This document shows, in pieces, positions 34,277 through 43,547 of a stretch of DNA of 64,000 nucleotides. Positions within the stretch are counted from its first letter, which is position 1; each line of letters opens with the position of its first letter. Origin of the DNA: GWE2-40-63 sp050179685 (lineage in GTDB: Bacteria; Bacteroidota; Bacteroidia; Bacteroidales; SZUA-534); NCBI GenBank assembly GCA_050179685.1, contig JBFXEW010000006.1, positions 62,001 through 126,000 of the forward strand, given 5' to 3'. The position numbers and the translations under genes were made by a program. A model generated the notes under the pieces. The model had not been told where the DNA came from, ran no database searches, and was given only the letters and a program-made list of their open reading frames with translations.

Positions 34277-37258
34277 ATGACAGACGCCAATCAAGTAAAA
34301 AGACTCAGTAAAATTGCTAAAGAGCTTAATGTTGGGATCAATACCATGGTGGAATTCCTGCAAAAGAAGGGAATAGAGCTAGACACCAACCCAAACAGCA
34401 AAGTACCCGCAAATGTTTACTCCATGTTACTTAAGGAGTATAGTACCGACATCAGGGTAAAAGAGGAGTCTGAAAAATTAGAACTGGGATTACACCGGGG
34501 AAGACAAGAGGCCATATCTGCTGACACAGATTTTGATGAGTCGGACGATGAACCGGAAAATGAACCTGAAGAAGTGATTGTTAAAGATCTTAGCAGTCAC
34601 AAACCCAAAGAAAAAGAGGCTAAACCTCAGGCAAAAGTTGAACCAAAAGAGGAAGCCAAGCCCATTGAAACCACACCGGTTGACAGTCCTAAAGTAAAGG
34701 TTGTGGGTAAAATTGATTTGGAAACCAAAAAGGCTAAAGCGGCGCCACAAGAGCCAAAAAAACCGGAAAAAGAGGAATCTAAACCCGAGCCCAAAGCTGC
34801 GGAAAAGAAAAAGGAACCTGTTGCCACTAAAGAACCAGAGGTTGTTGAACCTGAAAAAGCAGCTGTTCCTGAAAAGGCAGTTGAAGAAGCTAATGAAGAA
34901 ATTAAAACTAAGATAGAGCAACTCGAAGATGTTAAAGTGATTGGCAGGATTGATTTAGAACAACTGAATCAAAAAACCCGCCCGGCACGGAAATCTAAAG
35001 AAGAAAAAGCGAAAGAACGCAAAGATCGCGAGAAAGTAAGAAAACCGGGAGATTCATCCGAAAAAGAAGGTTCCGATGAAAAATCAGGGGCCGATGATAA
35101 TTTTATTCAACGTAAAGTCGACAGGCTTTCTGGTCCAACAGTAGTTGGTAAAATTGAATTGCCCAGCGAACCCCGTCGTCCCGGTCAACTCGGAAGTGCT
35201 GCCGACGACGACCGTAAAAAGAAAAAGCGCAAGCGTATTAAAAAAGATAAGGTGGAGGTTTCGAACGAAGTCGACAGCCGTAATCCTAAGACAGCAAAAA
35301 CTAAAACAGTGCTGCCTAAAAAAGGACAAAAGCGACCACTTAAAAAAGAGGTGAACGAGGAGGATGTGCAAAAACAAATTAAAGACACCCTGGCTCGACT
35401 CACAGCAACCAAAGGTAAAAGCAAAGGTTCAAAATACCGTCGCGAAAAGCGCGATAGTGTAAGCCAAAAGCATCAGGATGATTTGGCAAAAATTGAATCA
35501 GAAAAAAATATTATAAAAGTAACCGAATTTGTATCGGTTAATGAACTGGCAAACATGATGGATGTGCCGGTAAACCAGGTTATTGGTACTTGCATGAACC
35601 TTGGTTTGTTTGTTTCCATAAATCAGCGTCTCGATGCCGAAACAATGGCTCTGGTTGCCGACGAATTTGGATATATTGTAGAATTTGTAAGTGCTGAACT
35701 GCTCGAAGCTATTTCGAACGAAGAAGAAGATACGGAAGAAGATTTGATTTCTCGTCCTCCGATTGTTACGGTTATGGGTCACGTTGACCACGGTAAAACA
35801 TCGTTGCTCGACTACATTCGTAAAACAAATGTTATTTCAGGCGAAGCCGGAGGAATTACCCAGCACATTGGTGCCTATAGTGTTGCTATGGAAGACGGTC
35901 GTAAGATTACTTTCCTCGACACGCCCGGTCACGAAGCCTTTACAGCGATGCGTGCGCGTGGTGCTCAGGTAACCGACGTAGCAATTATTATCGTTGCTGC
36001 CGACGACAGCATTATGCCTCAAACAGTTGAGGCCATTAATCACGCTCAGGCTGCCAATGTTCCGCTTGTTTTTGCCATCAATAAAATTGATAAACCCGGA
36101 GCAAACCCGGATAAAATAAAAGAAGGACTTGCCAACATGAACCTTTTGGTTGAAGAATGGGGCGGAAAATATCAGTCGCAGGACATTTCAGCTAAAAATG
36201 GTGTCAATATCTACGAGTTGCTCGATAAAGTGATGCTTGAAGCGGAATTACTCGACTTAAAAGCAAATCCGAAACGTAAGGCTTCGGGTACAGTAATCGA
36301 AGCTACTTTGGATAAAGGACGTGGATATGTTACTACCATCCTGGTTCAAACCGGAACGTTAAGAATAGGAGATATTTTATTAGCAGGAAATCATACCGGG
36401 CACGTAAAAGCCATGTATAACGAGCGGAACGAAGCGGTTACTGAAGCCGGACCTTCGACACCCGTGCAAATACTGGGATTGAACGGAGCATCGCAAGCCG
36501 GTGATAAGTTCAACGTTATGGACAGCGACCGCGAGGCAAAAGAAATTGCCAACCGACGTCAACAATTGGCACGCGAACAGGGCTTACGTACTCAAAAACA
36601 CATTACACTCGACGAAATTGGTCGTAGGATTGCTATCGGAAACTTCCAGGAATTGAATGTAATTGTTAAGGGTGATGTGGATGGTTCTATTGAAGCACTT
36701 ACCGATTCGCTCATTAAATTATCGACCGAAGAGATTCAGGTTAATGTGAAACATAAGGCCGTAGGTCAGATTTCGGAATCGGACGTATTGCTTGCTGCAG
36801 CTTCTGACGCCATTATTATTGGTTTCCAGGTTCGTCCGTCGATGGCTGCACGTAAATTGGCTGAAAAAGAAGAAATTGATATTCGCCTGTATTCGGTAAT
36901 TTACGATGCCATTAACGAGGTTAAAGACGCTATGGAAGGCATGCTTTCGCCCGATATTAAAGAAGAAATTACCGCAACGGTTGAAATTCGCGATGTGTTT
37001 AAAATCACTAAAGTGGGAACTGTTGCCGGATGTTATGTTCGCGACGGTAAAATTAAACGTTCGTCAAAAATCCGCATCATCCGCGATGGTATTGTGGTTT
37101 ATAGTGGCGACCTGGGCTCACTCAAACGCTTTAAAGACGACGTGAAAGAAGTAGCAGCAGGTTACGAATGTGGATTGAACATTGAAAAATTCAACGATAT
37201 AAAAATGGGTGACGTAATTGAAGCTTACGAAGAAGTGGAAGTTAAACGAACCTTGTAA
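34277..37258 (+). CDS. infB: Translation initiation factor IF-2
   Basis: 993 residues. The N-terminal IF2_N helix (VKRLSKIAKELNVGINTMVEF) is followed by a long Lys/Glu/Pro-rich linker (~60-400), a second IF2_N domain (~410-470), then the GTPase: G1 GHVDHGKT (~499), G3 DTPGHEAF (~547), G4 NKID (~603), and domains II-IV. It brings fMet-tRNA to the 30S subunit. The linker has many KPEKEE/KEK-like repeats, which explains the low-complexity antisense frames here. Confidence 0.97.
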   Translation: MTDANQVKRLSKIAKELNVGINTMVEFLQKKGIELDTNPNSKVPANVYSMLLKEYSTDIRVKEESEKLELGLHRGRQEAISADTDFDESDDEPENEPEEVIVKDLSSHKPKEKEAKPQAKVEPKEEAKPIETTPVDSPKVKVVGKIDLETKKAKAAPQEPKKPEKEESKPEPKAAEKKKEPVATKEPEVVEPEKAAVPEKAVEEANEEIKTKIEQLEDVKVIGRIDLEQLNQKTRPARKSKEEKAKERKDREKVRKPGDSSEKEGSDEKSGADDNFIQRKVDRLSGPTVVGKIELPSEPRRPGQLGSAADDDRKKKKRKRIKKDKVEVSNEVDSRNPKTAKTKTVLPKKGQKRPLKKEVNEEDVQKQIKDTLARLTATKGKSKGSKYRREKRDSVSQKHQDDLAKIESEKNIIKVTEFVSVNELANMMDVPVNQVIGTCMNLGLFVSINQRLDAETMALVADEFGYIVEFVSAELLEAISNEEEDTEEDLISRPPIVTVMGHVDHGKTSLLDYIRKTNVISGEAGGITQHIGAYSVAMEDGRKITFLDTPGHEAFTAMRARGAQVTDVAIIIVAADDSIMPQTVEAINHAQAANVPLVFAINKIDKPGANPDKIKEGLANMNLLVEEWGGKYQSQDISAKNGVNIYELLDKVMLEAELLDLKANPKRKASGTVIEATLDKGRGYVTTILVQTGTLRIGDILLAGNHTGHVKAMYNERNEAVTEAGPSTPVQILGLNGASQAGDKFNVMDSDREAKEIANRRQQLAREQGLRTQKHITLDEIGRRIAIGNFQELNVIVKGDVDGSIEALTDSLIKLSTEEIQVNVKHKAVGQISESDVLLAAASDAIIIGFQVRPSMAARKLAEKEEIDIRLYSVIYDAINEVKDAMEGMLSPDIKEEITATVEIRDVFKITKVGTVAGCYVRDGKIKRSSKIRIIRDGIVVYSGDLGSLKRFKDDVKEVAAGYECGLNIEKFNDIKMGDVIEAYEEVEVKRTL

Positions 37259-37281
37259 AAAAATAAAGTTATAAACGTTAT

Positions 37282-37316
37282 AAAGGGCTGTTAATTTGTT
37301 TTAGCAGCCTTTTTTA
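37282..37316 (+). terminator. Terminator of the rimP-nusA-infB operon
   Basis: AAAGGGCTG, 13-nt loop, GCAGCC then TTTTTT, 25 nt after the infB stop. The stem has one bulged G. Confidence 0.75.
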
Positions 37317-37431
37317 GATTAAAGTTTTAACATTGAATCTTGACTTGGTTGAACATATCAGAAACATTCTGTTTAAACTGTTTTTTTTGGTTGCCGGTAA
37401 CTTGTAAATCGTTCGCAACCTTTTTCATGAA

Positions 37432-37460
37432 TTGAAATCGGTAATAATTTTATATCTTTG
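37432..37460 (+). promoter_or_regulatory. Promoter of ftsX
   Basis: TTG (37432-37434), 18 nt, TATCTTTG (37453-37460), 20 nt before the ftsX ATG. The -7 is a perfect match to TAnnTTTG. Confidence 0.65.
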
Positions 37461-37480
37461 CGCACTTATATAAATTTAAT

Positions 37481-38359
37481 ATGAGCAAGCAAGAGCAAAA
37501 GCTGTCGAGACGAAAACTTCGCAGTTCTTATTTTACAACCATTGTAAGTATTGCCTTGGTCCTTTTTGTGGTAGGATTAATGGGAATGCTGCTTTTGAAT
37601 GCTCATAAATTGTCGCGTCATGTAAAAGAGAATATCGGATTTTCGGTTATCCTCGAAAACAATATCCGTGAAGTGGATATGATTCGATTACAAAAGAATC
37701 TCGATGCCTCGCGATATGTAAAAACCACCGAATACATTACAAAAGAAAGAGCTGCTCAGGAATTGCAGGAAGAATTAGGGGAAGACTTTATTGATTTTTT
37801 AGGATACAATCCGCTTTTACCTTCCATCGATGTTCGTCTGTTTGCCGAATATGCCAATCCCGACAGCGTAGTAAAAATTGAACAGGAGATTTTAAAATAT
37901 GAACAGGTAAAAGAGGTAGCCTATCAAAAGTCACTTATCGATGTGGTAAACAAAAACATTCACCGCATAAGTCTCGTTTTACTGGTTTTTACCGGAGCCT
38001 TGTTTATAATCTCTCTTTCATTAATCAACAATACCATTCGTTTAACGGTTTATGCACGCCGATTTTTAATAAAAACGATGCAACTGGTTGGAGCAACCCG
38101 GCGCTTTGTACGCGGACCATTTATCTTAAAAAGCCTGGCGCATGCCATTTATAGCATTGCACTAACTTATCTGATGTTGGGAAGCACCGTTTATATGATT
38201 GAAGCCCAACTTCCCGAGCTTAGCATGTTAAACGATTTGGATATTCTGGCCTTATTATTTGCCGGAGTGTTTCTTGTGGGAATTGGTATTGTTTATATTT
38301 CTACCCGGTTTGCTGTAAACCGGTACCTGAAACTCAGAAGCAGCGATTTGTATTTTTAA
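37481..38359 (+). CDS. ftsX: Cell division protein FtsX
   Basis: 292 residues. FtsX is the permease-like partner of FtsE that activates septal murein hydrolases. One N-terminal membrane helix (~20-45), an extracellular domain (~46-165; includes ENNIREVDMIRLQKNLDASRYV), then three helices with the conserved cytoplasmic-facing loop NNTIRLTVYARRFLIKTMQLVGATRRFVRGPF. ftsE is not adjacent. It heads the run ftsX-DUF3098-uppP-truB-queA, a common Bacteroidetes order. Confidence 0.93.
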   Translation: MSKQEQKLSRRKLRSSYFTTIVSIALVLFVVGLMGMLLLNAHKLSRHVKENIGFSVILENNIREVDMIRLQKNLDASRYVKTTEYITKERAAQELQEELGEDFIDFLGYNPLLPSIDVRLFAEYANPDSVVKIEQEILKYEQVKEVAYQKSLIDVVNKNIHRISLVLLVFTGALFIISLSLINNTIRLTVYARRFLIKTMQLVGATRRFVRGPFILKSLAHAIYSIALTYLMLGSTVYMIEAQLPELSMLNDLDILALLFAGVFLVGIGIVYISTRFAVNRYLKLRSSDLYF

Positions 38360-38370
38360 ACTGAATTAAG

Positions 38371-38616
38371 ATGAGCAATAAAAACAACAACGAAATGGAA
38401 TTTGCTTTAGGGAAAAGCAATTTTATATTAATGGCGATTGGTCTTGCTGCTATTGTAATAGGTTTTATATTAATGGCCGGTGGAAAATCGACCGACCCCA
38501 ATGTTTTTAACGAAGAAATGTTTAGTTTCCGGCGAATCACACTTGCTCCAATGCTGGTTTTTGGTGGATTTGTATTTGAGATATACGCCATCATGAAAAA
38601 ACCCATAGACAAATAA
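38371..38616 (+). CDS. DUF3098 family small membrane protein
   Basis: 81 residues with two membrane helices separated by the conserved region GGKSTDPNVFNEEMFSFRRITLAP, which defines DUF3098. Unknown function. It lies between ftsX (11 nt) and uppP (13 nt), so it is likely co-transcribed and may act in envelope biogenesis (inference from context). Confidence 0.88.
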   Translation: MSNKNNNEMEFALGKSNFILMAIGLAAIVIGFILMAGGKSTDPNVFNEEMFSFRRITLAPMLVFGGFVFEIYAIMKKPIDK

Positions 38617-38629
38617 ATAGAAAGTTATA

Positions 38630-39415
38630 ATGAATTGGATTGAAGCACTTATTCTTGGAATTGTCCAGGGATTAACTGAGTTTTTGCCCGTTAGCAGCAG
38701 TGGCCACTTAGAGATTGGGAAGGCCCTACTAGGCGTGGCGGCAACCGAAAGTCTAAACTTTTCGATAGCCGTTCATGGAGCCACCGTATTGAGTACAATA
38801 ATTGTTTTCCGAAAAGATATCATCGAAATATTTGGAGGGTTTTTTAAGTTTCAGTGGAACGATGAAACCAAATACGTTTCAAAAATATTGCTTTCGATGG
38901 TACCTGTTGCCATTGTAGGAATATTTATAAAAGATTGGGTCAAATCGTTTTATGGCGAAGGTAATGTAATGTTTGTTGGCTTTATGTTGCTGATTACATC
39001 TGTATTGTTGGGACTTACTTATTTTGTAAAAGGCAAAGGCCGCGAGATAAAATTTTCTGATGCTTTTGTAATTGGTATAGCGCAGGCTTTCGCTGTTTTG
39101 CCGGGTATCAGCCGTTCGGGTTCAACCATTGCAACCGGTTTGTTGTTGGGTAATAAAAAAGAAGCAGTAACCCGGTTTTCTTTTCTTATGGTTTTAATCC
39201 CCATTTTAGGCGAAAACCTGCTCGATATGCTAAGCGGAGGCATGACTGAAAACAGTCAGATTGGAATACTTCCGCTGGGCGTTGGCTTTGTGGCGGCATT
39301 TATTTCAGGATTATTTGCCTGCAGTTGGATGTTGAAAATAGTTAAGAAAGGCAAGCTGATTTATTTTGCTATTTATTGTTTTGTTGTGGGTATTTTGGCT
39401 ATAACCTTAGCATAG
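38630..39415 (+). CDS. uppP: Undecaprenyl-diphosphatase UppP (BacA)
   Basis: 261 residues, multi-pass membrane enzyme that dephosphorylates undecaprenyl pyrophosphate to recycle the peptidoglycan lipid carrier. Conserved motif 1 is LTEFLPVSSSGHLEI (15-29, Glu and Ser-rich) and motif 2 is LPGISRSGSTIATG (157-170) with the catalytic Arg region. Length and hydrophobicity are normal. Confidence 0.96.
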   Translation: MNWIEALILGIVQGLTEFLPVSSSGHLEIGKALLGVAATESLNFSIAVHGATVLSTIIVFRKDIIEIFGGFFKFQWNDETKYVSKILLSMVPVAIVGIFIKDWVKSFYGEGNVMFVGFMLLITSVLLGLTYFVKGKGREIKFSDAFVIGIAQAFAVLPGISRSGSTIATGLLLGNKKEAVTRFSFLMVLIPILGENLLDMLSGGMTENSQIGILPLGVGFVAAFISGLFACSWMLKIVKKGKLIYFAIYCFVVGILAITLA

Positions 39416-39419
39416 TTTT

Positions 39420-40142
39420 ATGGTTTTTTCTGAAGATAGTCCAGTCGATTTTAAAGAAGGTTCACTTATCTTAATTGATAAACCCAAAGAGTGGACTTCG
39501 TTCGACGTGGTGAACAAAATCAGGTATCTGATTCGCCACAAATTTGGCTATAAAAAACTGAAGGTGGGACACGCCGGAACTTTAGATCCTTTAGCCACCG
39601 GATTATTAATAGTTTGTACCGGTAAATTAACCCGGCAAATTGATACCTATCAGGCACAAACCAAAGAATACATTACTACCATAAAACTGGGAGCAACAAC
39701 ACCATCGTTCGACAGGGAAACGCCTGAGGATGCTACTTTTCCAACAGCACATATTACCCGCGAAAAGATAAATGAAGCGATAGAAAGTTTTATCGGTGAG
39801 CAGGATCAAATTCCTCCCATGTTTTCAGCAAAAAAAGTAAATGGGAAAAAAGCATATATTTCTGCACGAAATGGGGAAACGCTTGAACTAAAAGCCCGGC
39901 GGATTGTAATTTATTCGTTGGAGGTTACCGAGTTTGAAATGCCTTTTGTTACCATAAAAATGACTTGCAGCAAAGGAACTTATGTGCGTTCCTTTGGCCG
40001 CGATTTTGGACTTGCTTTAGAATCGGGAGCTTACTTGTGGGAGTTACGCCGAACCCGCATCGGCGAATTTGATGTAGCGCAGGCACTTGAAATCGGCACT
40101 TTTGAAAATAGCCTTGGCAACATGCAACCAATTATAGATTAG
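39420..40142 (+). CDS. truB: tRNA pseudouridine-55 synthase TruB
   Basis: 240 residues. It makes pseudouridine 55 in the T loop of tRNAs. The catalytic Asp56 is in KVGHAGTLDPLATG; other blocks are LILIDKPKEWTSFDVVNKIR and KMTCSKGTYVRSFGRDFGLALESGAYLWELRRTRIGEF. It lacks a full PUA domain. It lies 4 nt after uppP. Confidence 0.96.
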   Translation: MVFSEDSPVDFKEGSLILIDKPKEWTSFDVVNKIRYLIRHKFGYKKLKVGHAGTLDPLATGLLIVCTGKLTRQIDTYQAQTKEYITTIKLGATTPSFDRETPEDATFPTAHITREKINEAIESFIGEQDQIPPMFSAKKVNGKKAYISARNGETLELKARRIVIYSLEVTEFEMPFVTIKMTCSKGTYVRSFGRDFGLALESGAYLWELRRTRIGEFDVAQALEIGTFENSLGNMQPIID

Positions 40143-40185
40143 TACGTATAAAACACCTCGAATTTTAATACATATAATATAGATT

Positions 40186-41235
40186 ATGAAATTATCTCAG
40201 TTTAATTTTAAACTACCTGAAAACCTGATAGCCTTGCATCCGTCAACCAACCGCGATGAATCCAGACTCATGGTAGTCGATAGGGCCACGAGAAAAATTG
40301 AGCACAAAGTATTTAAAGATGTTATCGATTATTTTTCTGAGCAGGATGTTTTGGTTTTTAACAATACCAAGGTTTTTCCTGCCCGTCTTTACGGAAACAA
40401 GGAGAAAACGGGTGCAAAGATCGAAGTTTTCTTATTGCGCGAATTAAACCGGGAACAAAGACTTTGGGATGTGTTGGTTGATCCCGCACGGAAAATTCGG
40501 ATTGGCAACAAACTGTATTTTGGCGAAGACGATATGATGGTAGCCGAAGTAATCGACAATACAACCAGTAGAGGACGTACACTGCGATTCCTTTACGATG
40601 GACCCTACGAAGAATTTAAGAAAAATTTATACGCTTTGGGCGAAACCCCGCTTCCAAAATTTATTAAACGCGAGGTAGTTCCCGAAGATAAAGATCGCTA
40701 CCAAACCATTTTTGCCAAACACGAAGGTGCTGTGGCAGCTCCTACTGCAGGATTACACTTTAGCCGCGAATTGCTGAAGCGCTTCGAAATTAAAGGAATA
40801 AATTTTGCCGAAGTTACCCTTCATGTGGGTTTGGGAAATTTCCGAAGTGTCGATGTTGAGGATTTGACCAAGCACAAAATGGACTCTGAGCAAATAATTA
40901 TAAGCGACGCTGCCGTTGATATTGTAAATGGGGCCAAAGATAAAAGGAAACACGTGTGTGCGGTAGGAACTACGGTAATGCGAACCCTCGAAAGCAGTGT
41001 TTCAACCTATGGTTATTTAAAACCTTACGAAGGATGGACCAATAAATTTATCTTTCCGCCCTACGAGTTTAGTGTTGCCAGTCGTATGGTATCTAATTTT
41101 CACCTGCCCTTATCAACCTTGTTTATGATGGTTTCGGCCTTTGCCGGCTACGATTTGCTTTTTGAAGCTTACCAAAAAGCCATTAAAGAAAAATACCGCT
41201 TTGGAACCTATGGCGATGCCATGTTAATCCTTTAA
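40186..41235 (+). CDS. queA: S-adenosylmethionine:tRNA ribosyltransferase-isomerase QueA
   Basis: 349 residues. QueA moves the ribosyl part of SAM to 7-aminomethyl-7-deazaguanine in tRNA to form epoxyqueuosine, the substrate of QueG (3.8 kb). Signatures include HPSTNRDESRLMVVDR near the N-terminus, VFNNTKVFPARLYG, FAKHEGAVAAPTAGLHFS and FHLPLSTLFMMVSAFAGYD. It is 43 nt after truB and ends with its own terminator. Confidence 0.96.
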   Translation: MKLSQFNFKLPENLIALHPSTNRDESRLMVVDRATRKIEHKVFKDVIDYFSEQDVLVFNNTKVFPARLYGNKEKTGAKIEVFLLRELNREQRLWDVLVDPARKIRIGNKLYFGEDDMMVAEVIDNTTSRGRTLRFLYDGPYEEFKKNLYALGETPLPKFIKREVVPEDKDRYQTIFAKHEGAVAAPTAGLHFSRELLKRFEIKGINFAEVTLHVGLGNFRSVDVEDLTKHKMDSEQIIISDAAVDIVNGAKDKRKHVCAVGTTVMRTLESSVSTYGYLKPYEGWTNKFIFPPYEFSVASRMVSNFHLPLSTLFMMVSAFAGYDLLFEAYQKAIKEKYRFGTYGDAMLIL

Positions 41236-41249
41236 GATACAATAAAAAG

Positions 41250-41275
41250 ACCACCGTTTAAGGTGGTTTTTTTTT
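41250..41275 (+). terminator. Terminator of the ftsX-queA gene run
   Basis: ACCACC-GTTTAA-GGTGGT stem then a run of at least 8 T, 15 nt after the queA stop. Confidence 0.85.
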
Positions 41276-41333
41276 GCCTTAAACTTTTAACACACATTTA
41301 ACAAAAAATATTATTTTTTTTAAAAATATTTAG

Positions 41334-41341
41334 TACATTTG
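41334..41341 (+). promoter_or_regulatory. -7 element of the lamin-tail secreted protein
   Basis: TACATTTG matches TAnnTTTG, 60 nt before the ATG at 41402. The -33 region is very AT-rich without a clear TTTG. Confidence 0.45.
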
Positions 41342-41401
41342 ATGTTCTATTAATTACCCTATAAAACCGCAAGTTGTATTTTTTAATTAAAACCTATTAT
41401 T

Positions 41402-43465
41402 ATGAGAAAAATTACATTGATTTTTTACGTGTTTGCGCTCTTGTTTGCACAGGGAGCCTGGGCACAGGATCTTTTCATCTCAGAGTATGTTGAACCAAGC
41501 ACTGGGAACACAAAGGTGTTGGAGTTGTACAACCCAACAACTGCAGATATTGATTTAAGTGGTTATACCATTATGCAGGCAAATAATGGTAACGATTGGG
41601 GCAATACCTCAACATCAACCGATGATGTTAGATACATTCTAACTTTATCTGGCACTTTGGCTCCAGGCGCTGTTTATGTTATAGCTAATAGCCAATCTGT
41701 GCAGGAAGTGCTTGACAAAGCTGATTTGTTGTTAGCTTATAGTAATGATCCTATTGATGGAGCAAATGTACCTTCTTTTAATGGAGATGATGCAATTGGT
41801 CTTTTTAAAGGCACAACCTTGATTGATGCTATTGGAATTCCAACTGAAAGGCCATCGAGCGGTTGGGATGTTGCAGCAGTTGCTGCTGCTACAAAAGATC
41901 ATACCTTGGTTAGAAAATCTACCATTACCCAGGGTAATGCTAATTGGGCAACAGCTGCAGGAACTGATGCTGCTACTTCAGAGTGGGAAGTTTACGATGC
42001 AATGGATTTTACACATATCGGATGGCACATAACTCCTCCTTCAAACGAAGCTGAAATTTTAAGTTTTGTTTTGGCCGAAGAAATTAGCACTGCCATTATC
42101 AGCACTGAAAATGCCATGGTTACTTCAACCGTTGCCTGGGATGCTGATTTAGGTGCTTTGGAACCAACTATTACTGTTTCAGAAGGCGCTCAGGTTACAG
42201 CTACTACATTGCCTGTAGTATTCAACGGAGTTGATCCGGTTGAATATATTGTAACCGCTGCCGACGGCGTAACCACCAAACTTTGGGATGTTTACGTACT
42301 TCAGGCTGCTGCTCCTGAAATGTTGACCATTAAAGAGATTCAGGAAACTACCGATGCTTCTGGCGACAGCCCATATCTCGATCAAATTGTTATGACTAAA
42401 GGTGTAGTTGTAACTGTTGATGCCCGCGGATTCTACTTGCAGGATGGTGCCGGAGCATGGAATGGTGTTTATGTATACCAGGGTTCTGCTCCTACCGCTG
42501 TAGCTGGTGATTCAGTTAAAGTAACTGCTACCGTTGACGAATACAATGGATTAACCGAATTGGTTTCTCCGGAATATACCGTATTAAATCAAGGTAACAC
42601 CGTAGCTGCAGCTACTGTAGCAACACTTGCTGAAATGAACAGTGAAATGTACGAAGCTGTATTGGTTACTATCGAAGATGTGAAGTGTATTGTTCCTGAA
42701 AAGAGCAAAAACTGGACTGTAGCTAATGCTACTGATACCTTAGTGATTCGTAACGGAATCGAAGATGGTTATGCTGCCGTATTGTTCCAGGAATTCACTT
42801 CAATTACCGGATTCGGACAACAATACAACGCTACTTACCAATTGTTCCCACGCAGTATTGCTGACATAGTTGAGGTTGATATGGTAACACTTACCTTTAA
42901 CGTTGACATGACTGCTCCTATTGATGCTGGTACTTTTGTTGCCGGAACCGATGTGCTTTATGTAACTGGTGATTTTGCTGGATGGAATGAGCCCGGAAAA
43001 GGTAATTCTGTATTAATGGCTGATGCTGATGCCAATAAAGTTTACTCTGCAACCATTGCTATGGCTGTTAATCATGGAGCTATTCTTTATAAATACTTCA
43101 AAAACGCAGGCTGGGATGGTGGTGAATGGGCCGGTGATCCAAATCGGACACTTACCATAGCTGATGTGGATTATGTAATTGATCCTGCTGATGTTTGGGC
43201 TGTAACCGGAATTGAAGATAACCTTGACATGAGTGCTATCTCAGTATTCCCGAATCCATTCAACAATGTGATTACAATTAACGGACTGGCTAACGCCAAA
43301 CAAATCCGCGTAAGCAATATGTTGGGTCAGGAAGTGATGAACGTAACTCTTGCTGGTCAGGAGTCAAAAGAAATCTCTACCGATAATTTGAACCGTGGAG
43401 TTTACTTTGTAACCATCACCGATGGAAACAATAACGCTAAAACAGTAAAAGTTGTTAAGCAATAA
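41402..43465 (+). CDS. T9SS type-A secreted protein with lamin-tail and OB-fold domains
   Basis: 687 residues. Signal peptide MRKITLIFYVFALLFAQGAWA, then a lamin-tail domain (~22-150; LFISEYVEPSTGNTKVLELYNPT, GAVYVIANS), a linker, an OB-fold domain (~310-480; MTKGVVVTVDARGFYLQDGAGAWNGVYVY), a carbohydrate-binding-like beta-domain (~490-600; VTGDFAGWNEPGKG), and a type-A sorting domain (~605-687; ISVFPNPFNNVITINGLANAK ... GVYFVTITDGN). LTD plus OB-fold is the layout of extracellular nucleases such as ExeM/NucH, but no endonuclease-exonuclease-phosphatase domain is seen. It may bind extracellular DNA or sugar without cutting it. Confidence 0.85.
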   Translation: MRKITLIFYVFALLFAQGAWAQDLFISEYVEPSTGNTKVLELYNPTTADIDLSGYTIMQANNGNDWGNTSTSTDDVRYILTLSGTLAPGAVYVIANSQSVQEVLDKADLLLAYSNDPIDGANVPSFNGDDAIGLFKGTTLIDAIGIPTERPSSGWDVAAVAAATKDHTLVRKSTITQGNANWATAAGTDAATSEWEVYDAMDFTHIGWHITPPSNEAEILSFVLAEEISTAIISTENAMVTSTVAWDADLGALEPTITVSEGAQVTATTLPVVFNGVDPVEYIVTAADGVTTKLWDVYVLQAAAPEMLTIKEIQETTDASGDSPYLDQIVMTKGVVVTVDARGFYLQDGAGAWNGVYVYQGSAPTAVAGDSVKVTATVDEYNGLTELVSPEYTVLNQGNTVAAATVATLAEMNSEMYEAVLVTIEDVKCIVPEKSKNWTVANATDTLVIRNGIEDGYAAVLFQEFTSITGFGQQYNATYQLFPRSIADIVEVDMVTLTFNVDMTAPIDAGTFVAGTDVLYVTGDFAGWNEPGKGNSVLMADADANKVYSATIAMAVNHGAILYKYFKNAGWDGGEWAGDPNRTLTIADVDYVIDPADVWAVTGIEDNLDMSAISVFPNPFNNVITINGLANAKQIRVSNMLGQEVMNVTLAGQESKEISTDNLNRGVYFVTITDGNNNAKTVKVVKQ

Positions 43466-43485
43466 ACACTTTTATCGTATCCTAT

Positions 43486-43515
43486 AGAAAAGGAGCCTTC
43501 GGGCTCCTTTTTTTT
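43486..43515 (+). terminator. Terminator after the lamin-tail protein
   Basis: AAAGGAGCC-TTC-GGGCTCCTTT followed by a long T-run, about 20 nt after the stop. Confidence 0.9.
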
Positions 43516-43547
43516 ATGGATATATATGACTTAAGATCCGGAATCTC

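Noticed and set aside
34490..34921. 143-residue Phe/Leu/Arg-rich minus-strand ORF
   Set aside because: Antisense of the Lys/Glu-rich linker of infB. AAR/GAR codons read backwards give Phe and Leu.
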